Source: Raphanus sativus
Lineage: Eukaryota; Streptophyta; Magnoliopsida; Brassicales; Brassicaceae
Length of the DNA stretch: 64,000 bases
Direction of reading: 5' to 3'
NCBI RefSeq assembly: GCF_000801105.2
Contig: NC_079517.1
Span: forward strand, 1,364,001 to 1,428,000
Positions 39,298 through 50,705 of this stretch are shown piece by piece (the stretch's first letter is position 1; each line of letters starts with the position of its first letter). The position numbers were made by a program, and so were the translations under genes. The notes under the pieces were generated by a model. The model searched no databases and had not been told where the DNA came from. It saw only the letters and a program-made list of their open reading frames with translations.

Positions 39298-42114
39298 ATG
39301 GCGACGGATCAACCGAGAAAGGAGGAGGTGAAGACCGATGATGGATCTCCTAAGCTCAAACCGAGACCGATTGTCCAGCTGGGAATTTTTCTCATCTCTC
39401 ACAGTCCCGTGTTCAGGTGAGCTGCAAAACGTCGTCGTTTTCTGCTTTCTATGTATTGATTTTGACTGTTTTCTCTGTTGGCGGTGTTATAGTGTGGTTT
39501 TCTCTGCTGCTGGGGTTATGGCGTTGCTGCTTTTACCACTGCTTGCGAAGAACACTTACATCTCCGAGAACGCTCTAATGCCAGGTTTAAATGTCTCATA
39601 ATCTCATGCTTTGTCTTTCTTATGAGTGTTAGAGAGTTAAATGTATGTCACAATAATGATATTTTGGCTATTTTTTTCTGATTTAACCAAACTATTGCTC
39701 TATATGATTTGAATATTTCGGAGGGTTCATCAACACTGTTTTAATGATGTGAGTTTGTGTGTTTTGTTGTTTGGTGGTTTACGTTTTTTTTTTTGTGTGT
39801 GAATCTGTTCTTTAGGCTCTGCACGGTCTATGCTCTCTCATCGGGATGTTGCCGATGGAAGCAAACTGGTGAAGGACATTACCAACTTTAGATTGAATCA
39901 TGATGAAGGCCAGGGTGTGTAAGTCTTTTCTCCATCATAATTGTTCCTATAGCTCTTTCACTTTGAACATAGCTTTCTCCTATTTTGTTCTTTACCCAAG
40001 TTAATTTATTGATTCTATATTTGTGTGACTTTTTTATTTTTCTAGTGAAGTCCAGAGGCTCATTGGGAAATACATGTTAGATATGGGTGCTGAAGTTTCT
40101 TATCAAAAGTTCCAGCCTGAAGGGAATCACTTTCACCCCCTGCACTTCTTCTCCGGTCCTGCTTCATTTTCAAATCTAGGGAATGTCAGTTGTGCTTCTT
40201 ATGGGGTCAATGTCGCTGGGATTATAAGAGCACCTCGTGGTGATGGGAAAGAGTCTATCGTCCTGGTTACTCCTTATGATTTCATAAATGGTGGAGATTA
40301 TGAGGCTTTGTCTTTAGGCATTGCCAGTTCTTTATTTTCCTTGCTCGCTAGAGTAACCTGGCTTTCCAAAGACATAGTATGGCTTGTTTCTGATTCTCGT
40401 TACGGAGACTATAGACCTGTGGCCGCGTGGTTAAGTGAATACCACACACCTTCGTTTGAAGTCTTGGACTTGTCCAAGTGTGAAGACGAGCTTAATGTAT
40501 CTGACGGCTTCAGACGAGCTGGAACAGTGGCTGCTGCTTTGGTTGTGAAGGTTGATGGTAGAAGTGAAAGGTTCGAGGACACACTGAGTATCTACGCAGA
40601 GGCGTCTAATGGGCAGATGCCAAACCTCGACCTCATCAATGTTGTAAATTACTTAGCGGTGCACAGGCAGGGTTTTTATGTTAAGGTGGAGAAGGTTGTA
40701 TCTTTGCTTTCCTCTAGTTGGCTAAAGACGGTTGGGGAAACTTTTGAAGCTGTTGGAAAAGTGGCTCGTACGTTAAATCCTGACTGGAAATTTGGTATCC
40801 CAGCCGCAGACTATCTTGAAGGCAGTGCTACACTTGCAAGTTCACTCTATTCCCAGGTAAAGTTTATAAAGTTATTTATCCTTAAGTAAATTCTTGTAAG
40901 TTGCAGTCACACCGATACATTGTAATGTTCCATTATTTTGTTTATTCGTATCCTCATCAGGCCCTCGGTATCCCAACTGGTCCTCATGGAGCTTTCCGTG
41001 ATTATCAAGTTGATGCTATTACTTTGAAAGTTTCACCTAGATTTCCTCCTGACAATAAGGGAAGGCAACACGAGTTCTTTATGCGAGGTGCCCAGTAAGT
41101 TTTCGCCTTTATGTTTGCCATCTTTGATTCCGTATTCCTACCTCTGCTAGATCTTGTATTGTGAAAGAACTACAATAGATAATTTATGTTGTAGGATTTA
41201 AGAATTGTGATCTTTGCTACTCCTAGACTCTGTATCAGTGTTAGATGATAAGTCTGTGCTTGCTCTTTAAACGCAGGTTACTTGAAGGAACTATAAGATC
41301 AGTGAACAACCTCCTTGAGAAGTTCCATCAATCATTTTTCCTTTACCTGTTAACTTCCCCAGGCAAATTTATCTCTGTAGGAGTCTACATGATCGCCTTT
41401 GCTCTTCTTGTAGCCCCTCTTCCGATGGTTGCAGCTTCTTTATACATTGATGGCTGTAACACTAAAACTCTTACTAACTCTGCCGAAAATCTGAAGTCGT
41501 GGAAATGGTTAGACGCAGCCAAACAGGTCTTTGCTTTGCACTTGCTGGGTTTCATCGTCACACTGCTTCCGTATTTCATCTGTCAAGTACCGGGTGAACA
41601 ATCTCCAACAAACCGGTCCATCATATGGGCTACCTCATCTTCTTCGCTTCTACTTATAACCTTTGTCACCATCCCTGGTTGCTCTCCATTCTCATCCCGC
41701 CTCCACGGAACCAACTGGGCTGTCTTGAAATCGGTGACCATCTCAGCTGCCTTCATCGGTCTATGCCTCATGTCCATAATCAATTTCGCCACCGCAGAGA
41801 TTGGAGCGTTGCTACTAGTGCCAATGTGTCTAATGGTTCGTCCAATAAAACCAGATTTGAGATCCAGAAGGGTGAAGAGCCTGTTGCGTGCGTTGTGCAG
41901 CATTGCATTGGTTACCATCGGGTTCCCGGTCATGTTTTTCGCGATATCTAAGGGATTGCTAGGAGAAAGGCTAGTGGAGTTGAGCCTTGGAGGGGAGTTC
42001 TGGACGTGGTTAGAGTCGCTGTGGGCATGGAAGAGTGCTACGTATCTATACATAGGTATGGTTCATCTTCCTTGCTGGCTCCTTTGCCTCTGCATTTTGT
42101 TTCATACTTCTTAA
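39298..42114 (+). CDS. GPAA1: GPI transamidase subunit GAA1/GPAA1-like protein
   Basis: ER membrane subunit of the GPI transamidase complex, which attaches GPI anchors to the C-termini of secretory proteins. Six exons, 39298-39416, 39493-39584, 39816-39918, 40046-40856, 40961-41094 and 41277-42114, join in phase to give 698 residues, near the Arabidopsis length of about 699. A first membrane span is at about 41-58 (VVFSAAGVMALLLLPLL). A large lumenal domain of the M28-peptidase-like fold follows (VNVAGIIRAPRGDGKES, SIVLVTPYDF). The C-terminal third contains several hydrophobic spans (PGKFISVGVYMIAFALLVAP; FALHLLGFIVTLLPYFI and others). All frames are open. The stop lies 215 bp from the stop of the convergent minus-strand gene. 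Locus correspondence At5g19130 is from memory. Confidence 0.93.
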
Positions 42115-42329
42115 TCGTTCCCTTACTTTGAACATGTTATCCAAACGATCTTGTGTTTGTAATTTTTTTGGTCTCTTGAGAATTATAAAAACTAAAGCAG
42201 ATACTAAGCTCTGACGATATATTAGCGTGAATGCGTAGTTGCTTACAGAGAAAAAAGGTATCTTAACAAACACACAAACAAAAAGAGCAAAACTGAGTAT
42301 ATCTACGAGTAAAACTATAGATGGTTTCT

Positions 42330-43493
42330 CTACAAAGCTTCTGGTTGCAAGGAATCTGAAGTAGAGAGTGTCCTTTGTCCGAACCCCAGCATCGAGTTAC
42401 CCAAATCGAAGTCCAACAAAAAGCCTTCTAACTGAAGCCCACCCATTATAATCGGGCTGACCGGGTTCAACCCGCCGTCGACGATCCCCAAGCATCGGAC
42501 TCCACCACCAACATCCACCATTAGATTCCTCCCTTGAATCCTCCACCTCACCATCTCGCTCTGCAACGAAAGATCCACCTCCGGAAAGTCCACCTCACTC
42601 CAAGACGTGAAGCAGAGACTGAACGGTGCTACGGTAGCTACCAACTTAGCGTTAACCGCAGCTTTAGTGTAAGCTTCAGCAAACACCGCGTAGATGGAGC
42701 TCTCCAGCATCGTGTAAGGGACCAACGTGCTTAGTTCCGCCGAAAACGGACCCTCCACGGAGAGCTTCTTCCCGTTGACTCTCATCGATTTCACGTTAAT
42801 CACGTAATTGTTGCCACTCGAGCCGGTTGACAGAGGAGTGTAGACCAGCGATCTCGACGCGGCAACTCCGAAAACATCTTCAACCGAACTCGTCGACACG
42901 ACGCCGTTCGACTGCTGCGATAGGTAAAGCGTCAAACGGCGTCGCTCGTTCGTTTCCGCGGCGAGTTGGGAGGGAAGAGAGATCTGGGCCCTTCCTAGGC
43001 CCATGACTCCTCGGGCTCCACTAGCGAGCCCACGCAGAAGCGACGGAGGAGCACACGCGAAGAGGATACTACCAACGGTTCCCGGAGAAGAAACAGATCC
43101 AAACGACAAGACGTCTCTTGCGAGCTCTCCTCTCGCCGCGATACCAACGGCGCCGTTTCTCACAAGCAATTGGCAATCCGCGGCGTTGTGGTCTCCTCCT
43201 CGCGATACCAAGTCGTTTCCGACCTTTGCCTTGAAGCAGCCGCTAGAGCTGCCGGAGATGAGATTCCGAGAGCCAGAGGAACAATCGAACCATAGAAGCG
43301 GACCAGAGAGATCCACGACGAGCTTGACGGGCTCCGAGGAGTCGCCGAGAAGAATCTGTGCGATGTATTGACCGGTATGTACGTCGCGAGTAACAGGGAA
43401 AACGACGCCGTTAAATGAATCAGATATCTGTGAATTTGAAATGAGTAGAACGGAGAGGAAGGAGAAGACGAAGAGATTCAGACAAGAAGCCAT
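42330..43493 (-). CDS. Aspartyl-protease-like protein (TAXI/EDGP type), probably inactive
   Basis: Intronless gene for a 387-residue secreted protein of the pepsin-like A1 fold. It is closest in style to plant EDGP and TAXI xylanase-inhibitor-like proteins (At5g19120-like). The signal peptide is at about residues 1-26 (LFVFSFLSVLLISNSQISDS). The N-lobe has VKLVVDLSGPLLWFDCSS, where DLSG (61-64) stands in place of the protease D-T/S-G. The C-lobe has CLGIVDGG near residue 335, again not a canonical DSG/DTG. Conserved cysteines (FDCSS, CFKA, DCQLL, CAPPS, CFTSW) fit the fold. Loss of both catalytic triplets suggests inhibitor or binding function rather than proteolysis. It belongs to a local set with the genes at 48225-49791 and 50706-52098. 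Family activity is inferred; no specific partner is known. Confidence 0.88.
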   Translation of the reverse strand: MASCLNLFVFSFLSVLLISNSQISDSFNGVVFPVTRDVHTGQYIAQILLGDSSEPVKLVVDLSGPLLWFDCSSGSRNLISGSSSGCFKAKVGNDLVSRGGDHNAADCQLLVRNGAVGIAARGELARDVLSFGSVSSPGTVGSILFACAPPSLLRGLASGARGVMGLGRAQISLPSQLAAETNERRRLTLYLSQQSNGVVSTSSVEDVFGVAASRSLVYTPLSTGSSGNNYVINVKSMRVNGKKLSVEGPFSAELSTLVPYTMLESSIYAVFAEAYTKAAVNAKLVATVAPFSLCFTSWSEVDFPEVDLSLQSEMVRWRIQGRNLMVDVGGGVRCLGIVDGGLNPVSPIIMGGLQLEGFLLDFDLGNSMLGFGQRTLSTSDSLQPEAL

Positions 43494-43749
43494 TTAGAAG
43501 TGTGGTTGAGTGGGGGAGGCAACGGATGAAGACGATTTTAAAGGATTAGTTAGGTTCTGGTTTGAATCTGAGATGCGGTGGGTCGACGCTGGTTTTAAGA
43601 TTGGGAGAGCGAATGTGAACCGATAAGGATTGGTTAGATTTGAGGTAAGTGCTGAGTAGACTGCGTGTCGTTTTGCGGATTTGTGGGGACCTTTTTTCTT
43701 TTTGTCAATGTTTATCCATTTATTAAAAAGAGAAAAAAAAGAGCCGATT
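43494..43749 (-). promoter_or_regulatory. Upstream region of the aspartyl-protease-like gene
   Basis: Short spacer between the gene start and the second SINE. It is relatively GC-rich near the start codon and has no clear TATA box. Confidence 0.35.
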
Positions 43750-43761
43750 AATAGAGAAATC

Positions 43762-44052
43762 CGTGGAAGCCCATTGGTCGATTAATTTGACTAAGGATTG
43801 AATTGCTTCTACATCCGGAGATATGGAGTTCAAACTTCAGAAAATACCAAATTATGTAGATTATGGAGAAACATGTTACAAGAAATTTTCAGCTTGGTGC
43901 ATGACATACTATCAAAGATAGATTTCATAGGATAGCTCAGAGTGATGCAGTCAGACGTGTATTTTCAATAAGGATGGTAGAATTGTCGGCTGTAAAATCG
44001 TCTTTGTAATATTTTCATCATTTTAATAGCATAATCGAAATGTTTAGAAAAA
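43762..44052 (+). mobile_element. tRNA-derived SINE, copy 2
   Basis: Same family as the SINE at 15372-15693, with many substitutions. GTGGAAGCCCATTGGTCGAT replaces the better A-box of copy 1, the B-box is eroded (GAGTTCAAACTTC), and the body GGCTGTAAAATCGTCTTTGTAAT is identical. It is flanked by a 12-bp duplication AATAGAGAAATC (43750-43761 and 44053-44064), which is exact despite the older-looking body. Confidence 0.87.
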
Positions 44053-44391
44053 AATAGAGAAATCTTGACACGTGCCAAGACAAGTGTTCTTAATATTTTT
44101 CGTTTTTTTTTTTAGAATATTCGTAGTCGTGTAAAGGTTTATGCCTACTTAGCCAACTGGAGTTAGTTGGTTTGGTTGAGTTACAAATTCCATGGGGCAA
44201 CTTTTCTTGGTATCCAGAATAACAGATTTGTGGGAACTATTAAGGGTGAGATTGGGCTCATACGTTAAATGGGTCTCGTATAAAATTTATATGGCGATAG
44301 AGCCCAATAGTTTATGTGCATTTTTTAAATTGTATATTGTCCATGACTTGATTGACTTCTTTCAGAAGAACAATATGCTCTCTTGATATAT

Positions 44392-46879
44392 ATATATATT
44401 TTTTTTTTACGTAACCATATTATTCATTTTGCCATGACCAAAATCATGCAGTTTTTTAGAAACCTATTACAAAAGTAAATGGAGCATATAAAATGAACCA
44501 CAACAACAATAGGATAATACTTCCTACTGAGAAAAACGATCGTAACCAAAAAAATCTAGCCACATCTACCTCGATTCCCACGGCCTCGGCTCCCCCGTCC
44601 ACGGCTTGTGTGTTGCAAATGCATCTCCCTAGCCTTTGTAGATGGTTTCACCGGCCTTTCTCGCAGGATTCTTTTCCCAGATGGAGTCAAGTAATCCATC
44701 GGCTCTGTTTCATTTTCAGATTCCAGTGTATCTTCTTCTTCCTCCTCCACATTGATCAAAGAAGCAAATTTGTTAGAACCCAAGTCAGGTTCAACGAGAC
44801 AAGCCCCATCCCTGGTGCATGTATAGATTTCTTGAGAAGTAGTAGTGGTTGATTGCTTTTGGGCAGGCTCCGGAATTTGAGTCTCAATTGTGTCGTTGAT
44901 GCAGATAGTTGAAGGAGAGTTACACATGTTCTCGAGTACCGTGATTGACGCCAGCGACGAAAACATGTCAATTGCCGGGGAAGAAAATGAACTAACCGTT
45001 GCGTTGTCCGTGGCCACTGGTGAAAAATCCACTGCAACCGCAGCAGATTTGACAAAAGAATCCACTTGGCAGCGACTTGGTTCATCCTCATTAGCAACAG
45101 TTTTAACTAGTAAACCTACTTGGCTTGTGGTAGTATGTGTAGCTGGGACAGCGACCTCATTAGAGATTGTATTGTTTTGCATCGTAGGATCCTGATTCTC
45201 CGACGGATGAGAGATAGCAGTTTCATGAAGAGAAGGAGCACCAACAATAGTAGGAGATGCAGAAACATCCACAACCACCATTTCATGATCCTTTGCTGGA
45301 GTATTTTGTTGAGATGTGGACAAACATCTCTTTGCCTTGTGACCAAGATGACCACATTTCGCACACTTGGAAGGAAGCCAAGTGTATTCAACATCGATCA
45401 TGGAGTAGTTCCCTTGCTTATCCCATGCTGCAATCTTTTGAGGAAAAGGCTTATCAAGCTCAATCTCCACCAAAACTTTTGCTTCTCCAAGCATAGTAGG
45501 ATCCAACCATGGCCTGTGAGACAACATCGGTTCTCCTAAACCTGAAGCAATCCACTCTAAAGCAAAGATGGAATAGAGCTGAGCAGGAATGTTTTTAAGT
45601 GTAACCCACAGAGGAATCGAGGTGATTTCTGGGAGAGATAAAGATTCATTAGAGTTCCATGCCGCTACAAACATTAAACTATCATCAACATGCCACAGAC
45701 CACGCTCCAGCACCCATTTCCGTGTATTTTCATCCGGAATGTGGAAGATATAGGAAGAATCACTTATCTTCTTGACAAAGATGTTGCATTTCTTACCCCA
45801 AATCTTATTTAGAACCGCATGGACCAACCCACCAGATGGTACTAAACAGCGAGTGAACTGACCAACCACATACTCTTTCTGATTTTGCAACCCATTAAGA
45901 AGTACATGATTTGGAATTGTTACCTTCGGGGTACCATCTTCCATGTACTCCGGGATAGTCACTCGATGGAGATTTCTCGACTTTGGATTCAAACGAGCAG
46001 TCCAAGGAAAGCGTTTTTTATCAGTTGGTATTGCTTTAGTAGGAGGTGGAATAGCATTGCTTGAAGTATTCCCCGCAGCAATCTCATTACTATAGACCTT
46101 TTTCCCCGCAGACTTTGCTGAAAGAGGAGGCCAATTTATTGGTTCTGGAGGAGCGTCGAACTGAGCAAACGATTTCCCAACCCAAGCTAATGGTTTGGTC
46201 CATGCTCCAAGAGGAGCAACATGAGGACCAGTCAGTGGAGGTACATCTATAGAAGATTGCAACGAATCATCTGAAGGGCCAACCTGAGATGATGGAGGTG
46301 GAGCAGTATTTGCTTGGAGTATTCGGGTTGAAACTCCATTAGTCACGTCTTCCTTCTGCTGGGGGGTAGTAGAGACTGGCGGAGGAGGGTTAGTATCAGT
46401 AGGAAGCAGTGCCTTGATGGTATCTAGAGTTTGAGAACTTTCGGAGCCAGTTCCGTCGATTTGAGGTTGCGTCTCTGTGGTAGAGTCGTCGCCATTATCG
46501 CCATCTCTAACATCCTCGTGTTCGTATTGAATTGCAGGTTCAACCATGACAAAAGTGATAACTGGAGAGGAAAGGGAGAGAACAGGAGAGAATCTCGCCG
46601 TCTGTTGCTCGATGAGTCACCGGAAGATGAAGACGGAGACGGCTGAGCCGCCGAGATTGGGGATCGAGATTTTTTTTTTTTTTTTCCGCTCTCTAGATCG
46701 CCAAAAGAGGGGCGCGTGACTCTCCCCAGATGGTACTATGTTTCTCCAAGAGCCGCCGAGATTGGTACTAAAAAACATGTAGACACCTGGGTTCGAACTC
46801 GAGTTGGTTGGGACAAATGGACAGGTATATTTGCTTATCCATATGAAGCAAGTTGAAGCAAGTTGATATATTTGCGTGA
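44392..46879 (-). mobile_element. LINE-derived insertion carrying only an ORF1-type gene
   Basis: A unit containing a complete ORF1-like frame (44556-46547), a 3' trailer and a short A tail (T-run at 44399-44408 on the plus strand). A 12-bp match, CTCTTGATATAT, at 44380-44391 and 46880-46891 could be the target-site duplication. It lies in low-complexity DNA, so the outer limits are tentative. No endonuclease or reverse transcriptase follows ORF1, unlike an intact LINE. Confidence 0.5.
44556..46547 (-). CDS. DUF4283 / zinc-knuckle protein (LINE ORF1-like)
   Basis: Intact 663-codon frame. The first 170 residues are low-complexity and rich in Pro, Thr, Ser and Gln. A DUF4283-type region follows (about 200-360: VVGQFTRCLVPSGG, KKCNIFVKKISDSSYIFHIP, WVLERGLWHVDDSLMFVAAW, IPLWVTLKNIPAQLYS), then a CCHC zinc knuckle CAKCGHLGHKAKRC near 395-408. 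The C-terminal third is Ser/Thr-rich and the tail is basic and Arg-Gly rich (SRGRGSRGRGNRGRCG). This architecture is typical of nucleic-acid-binding ORF1 (gag-like) proteins of plant LINEs, and also of related host genes derived from them. The open length without stops suggests a young insertion or selection; the missing ORF2 is odd. It is not part of the conserved Arabidopsis gene order. Confidence 0.8.
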   Translation of the reverse strand: MVEPAIQYEHEDVRDGDNGDDSTTETQPQIDGTGSESSQTLDTIKALLPTDTNPPPPVSTTPQQKEDVTNGVSTRILQANTAPPPSSQVGPSDDSLQSSIDVPPLTGPHVAPLGAWTKPLAWVGKSFAQFDAPPEPINWPPLSAKSAGKKVYSNEIAAGNTSSNAIPPPTKAIPTDKKRFPWTARLNPKSRNLHRVTIPEYMEDGTPKVTIPNHVLLNGLQNQKEYVVGQFTRCLVPSGGLVHAVLNKIWGKKCNIFVKKISDSSYIFHIPDENTRKWVLERGLWHVDDSLMFVAAWNSNESLSLPEITSIPLWVTLKNIPAQLYSIFALEWIASGLGEPMLSHRPWLDPTMLGEAKVLVEIELDKPFPQKIAAWDKQGNYSMIDVEYTWLPSKCAKCGHLGHKAKRCLSTSQQNTPAKDHEMVVVDVSASPTIVGAPSLHETAISHPSENQDPTMQNNTISNEVAVPATHTTTSQVGLLVKTVANEDEPSRCQVDSFVKSAAVAVDFSPVATDNATVSSFSSPAIDMFSSLASITVLENMCNSPSTICINDTIETQIPEPAQKQSTTTTSQEIYTCTRDGACLVEPDLGSNKFASLINVEEEEEDTLESENETEPMDYLTPSGKRILRERPVKPSTKAREMHLQHTSRGRGSRGRGNRGRCG

Positions 46880-46891
46880 CTCTTGATATAT

Positions 46892-48224
46892 TTGCTTATC
46901 CACAGATGAAGCAAGTTGACTCTACATTCAATTCTCATATGAAACGATACAGAGACCATGGCAATGCCTTCAAATTGCCTTTTTTTTGTGCAACTGCCTT
47001 CAAATTGCCAGAAACATAAATTCATGAGACCTAACTTTTCTAGATAACAAAGCTTATTCTTTCTTTACCTCTCAATAAAAAAGAAACAAGTGCATTTGGA
47101 ACATAAATCGATCTCAAAAAGCTTATTAAATTGCAAGAACAAATGACTTTAATCTTTTTATTAACCAGTTAAAATATTTTTGTCCTTAGTGACAATCTAA
47201 GATTCTTTCCTTTTCACCTGTTCTTCACTGGGTAGAAATTTCATTGAAATTATGAATCCAACTTTGAAAAACTAAATAATATTGACCATGAAAAATAACA
47301 AATTTCAAAAGTGTTCTCACAAATATGGCAAAGTCTATCGACTAAGAGATTGAAACATTTCGTTTCTGAGCGGAAAAACCGTTTTCGAGTAGTGTTCAAT
47401 CGATTATGTAATCCTCTCTTCTCTTGCATACTTTTTATTTATTTTATTTCTTATAAACTCATATTTAGAAACGGTAAGGTCTTGTTTATTTAACTGTAAA
47501 AGCATGACAGCATGTTATAGGATTTGGAGCTTAACAAGAGGTATAGATATAGCTTAATACTCTAAAATGAGTTGGGTGTCAAGAGTTATCTAGATGAGCA
47601 ATGAATTAATTAATCCTCCAGGCAATTTGAAGGCATTTTCATGAACCAATGAAGTTTAAACTTAACGTGTGAATATGCGATGGTTATTATTTGCTCGAGT
47701 TGTATGTATTTGTTTATATCAATTTCACGACCCAGCAAGACTTAATCATTATATTAAGATTTAGCATAAGAAGTCAGCTAACTTCTTCGAAAGAATATAA
47801 GAAAATAATAATTAGCCACAACGTGAATTATATTGATACTTGAGCAGCGCTAAAATGTTCACCGAAAATATCCTGCGAGATCTTTTTCAAAAAGAGAAAA
47901 CTATCCTGAAAGATCCTCGACAGACATTTCTCCAATTTTTCAAATATAATCTAGCTGTTGTCATGTGATCAAAGAAAAAATGTTATAAATAGTCTCGTTA
48001 CGCGGAAGTGCCCGTAATTTAAACACTAGAAAACATATTCAACGTGCTCAAAACATTAAACAATACTATTATAAAATAAAAATATTTTCATTTTCTTAGA
48101 TACAAAGTTTATTTTGCATTTACAAATACCATGCATCTATAGTGCTCCATCTTCATTCCCAAACAAACAATCACATCCATTGCCGTTTACAACAAGTAAA
48201 CCATAAAAACCTAGAAACACAGAG
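46892..48224 (+). promoter_or_regulatory. Intergenic DNA and promoter of the aspartyl-protease-like gene at 48225
   Basis: AT-rich spacer. Local direct repeats (TGAAGCAAGTTGA, three copies within about 46843-46920) lie at its left edge. A TATA box (TATAAATA, 47984-47991) about 235 bp before the start codon fits a transcription start near 48015. An RY-like CATGCATC word is at 48131. Confidence 0.45.
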
Positions 48225-49791
48225 ATGGGTGGCTTTACGCGCGTCATCTTCTTTATCTCCATGTTTGCCGCCACAACTCTGATATCAGAAGCCCAGTACC
48301 TTCTTCCGATCATCAAACACAAACCCTCCAATCAATACTACACCGTTTTCGGCATCGGATCCGCCTCGAAGTCTCACGTTACCCTCGTCCTCGATCTCGA
48401 AACAAACCTAACGTGGCTCAACTGCCGCAACCTCAAATCTTTGTCATCACTCCGCCTAGTCACTTGCCGGAGCTCCACCTGCAAGTCCGTCCCCGGCAAC
48501 GGCTGCGACGGTAAATTTTGTCTTTACCGTCAACCAAATCCTCTCGGCAAACCCGTCAACGGCCGCGTCGTTCAAGACAAAGCCACCTTGTCCACAACAG
48601 ACGGCGGAACTAGACCACTCTCCGAAGTCTCTCTCCCCCGCTTCACATTCTCCTGCGCCACCCAAGGCCTTTCCCTTCCTGTCGCAGGTGTTCTTGGTCT
48701 TTCTCCGGCGGGAAACTCTCCGTTCTGGAGACAGGTGACGGCGGCGTTTAACGTCATCCCCAAGTTCGCTCTCTGCTTGCCTTCTTCCGTCTTCGGCATC
48801 GGTCACTTCTATATCGGCGGCGTTAACAGCTATAATATCCCCCCGTTCAATGGTAGCAATCGCATGCCGATGACTATGACGCCGTTGAAAAATATTGACT
48901 CGGGAAAATATCTAATCTCCGTTACGTCGATCTACGTCGACGGAGTACCTTTGCGGTTGAACCCAAGTTTGCTTGAAGGCGGAGCAAAGATCAGCACGGT
49001 GGTTCCTTACACCGTACTACAAACCGATATCTACAAGGCTCTTGCTAGTGCATTTACACTTAAAGCAACGGTAATATTAAATTAAAAGAACTTTTTTTTA
49101 TTTCAATTATATATATATAACTATTTTAAATGTATAAATAAAAAAAATGCTTTAATTTAAACTAGTTTAAATATTGAAACAGCAAAAGAAACTATTTTAG
49201 TTTTGTTATCTGTGAAAACGTAGTTAAATGAATCTAATATATTACACACAAATAACCCTTTTTAAATATACAAATAACAAAAAAAATATTTTAAATAGTT
49301 TAAATATTTAAAAAGCAAAAAGAAACTATTTTATTTAATGAGCTAATAATACTCAATTTGAAATATTTGCGTGTAATGGAATTGCTGATCATATCTGTTT
49401 GGATTTAACTATGTTTTTACAGAAAATAGGAATGTACGAGGTCCCAGCAATGCAGGAGTACCTAGGAACTACGATATTTGATACCTGCTTCGACGAAGCC
49501 GGTTCCACATGGAACAAAGAGGAGTTCATGAACGTGCCGGTGATAGAGATTGGGCTGCCAGGGAGATCAGGGGAGGTGAAGTGGAGGTTTCACGGTGCGA
49601 ATACGGTGGTGAGAGTAATGGAGACGGTTATTTGTTTGGCGTTTATCGACGGAGGAGAGAAACCTCATGAGCCGATGGTCATTGGGACACATCAGCTTCA
49701 AGACTATATGATCCAATTCGATTCTAGCACCAGTCGTATGGCTTTTAGTCAGTCACTCCTGCTCCATAACACTAGCTGCTTGACCATGTGA
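48225..49791 (+). CDS. Aspartyl-protease-like protein (TAXI/EDGP type), At5g19110-like
   Basis: Two exons, 48225-49070 and 49423-49791, join in phase 0 and encode 404 residues, matching the Arabidopsis length I recall (405). A signal peptide at about 1-23 (VIFFISMFAATTLISEA) targets secretion. The N-lobe has VTLVLDLETNLTWLNC, so the catalytic D-T/S-G is replaced by DLET. The C-lobe has VICLAFIDGGEKP with DGG instead of DSG/DTG. Paired cysteines (LNC, TCRSSTC, CDGKFC, FSC, ALCLP) follow the TAXI/EDGP pattern. The protein is therefore likely a non-proteolytic member, perhaps an inhibitor of microbial wall-degrading enzymes; that role is known for wheat TAXI and carrot EDGP only and is an inference here. 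The frame is intact. The 352-bp intron is AT-rich and contains an internal near-duplication (about 49110-49200 and 49258-49335). Confidence 0.9.
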
Positions 49792-50705
49792 CCTTCCTGG
49801 AGATCATATAATCAAATCACACATGACATTAAGAGATCGTCTTTGACATTTCAGCTTTTACTTGTGTTCCAATAAAAAATTGAATAAAACTAATTATCAT
49901 CAGTTTTTTGAAAATTAATTCATGAAAATTCAAAAGTAGAACTAATGTTTTCAGCTTCTTTAACATTATCTAATTACTAATCTATTCAAACATCAATCGG
50001 TCATACTCATCATCTGATCTAAAATAAACTAAATAATCTAAAAGCGGATACTATAAGTTTAGTTATTTTTTCAGCGGAGAATACAAAAACATAACTAAAG
50101 AGATCTACCCATTTTTTTTCTAAAAGATATTGCTCGAAAGTGGTTGCGTTCTGTATTCTAAATTTCTAATTAATACTGCCTCGACAGAAAATCATATCAA
50201 CCATGTGCTTTAGAAATCATTCATTGCATACATCGACAGAAAATCTCATATGGGTTCCTTCATATATATTTTTTTAGCATCTCTATGTACGTTGACCATC
50301 TAGTAATCACAATAACTAATTCATACATCATATGAACCATGTGTTCTAGTTATGAAATATACATCGACAGAAAATCTCATATGGGTTTCTATATAAAAAA
50401 CTTCTCTAGCATCTGGCCGTCGACAGAATATCTTTTAGTGGAGTTTGTGAATTAATGTGTGTGTTAAAGAGTTTTACTAGAGTTTATTTAATTACCTAAC
50501 TTATTTAATTAATTAACTCGCCTGTTAATGTTTTTATTTTTGGGCTTGTATAAGATTTGCAAACTCCATTAACTTGACTCGTAGGCTTAATTTTCTTCTT
50601 GGCCAGATTCAAGAAGAAAGGTCAAATAAACACTTGAAATAACGAATTCACTACATTTTGTTGTGCAGAAAATCAAACACAACTTGTTAAGCAAATGACG
50701 ATCCA
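49792..50705. other. Spacer between tail-to-tail aspartyl-protease-like genes
   Basis: Gene-free. It contains two spaced copies of a block of about 90 bp (about 50195-50282 and 50330-50412) sharing CCATGTG(C/T)T, ACATCGACAGAAAATCTCAT and ATGGGTT, and a third partial piece (CTCGACAGAAAATCATATCA, 50182-50201). Confidence 0.5.
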
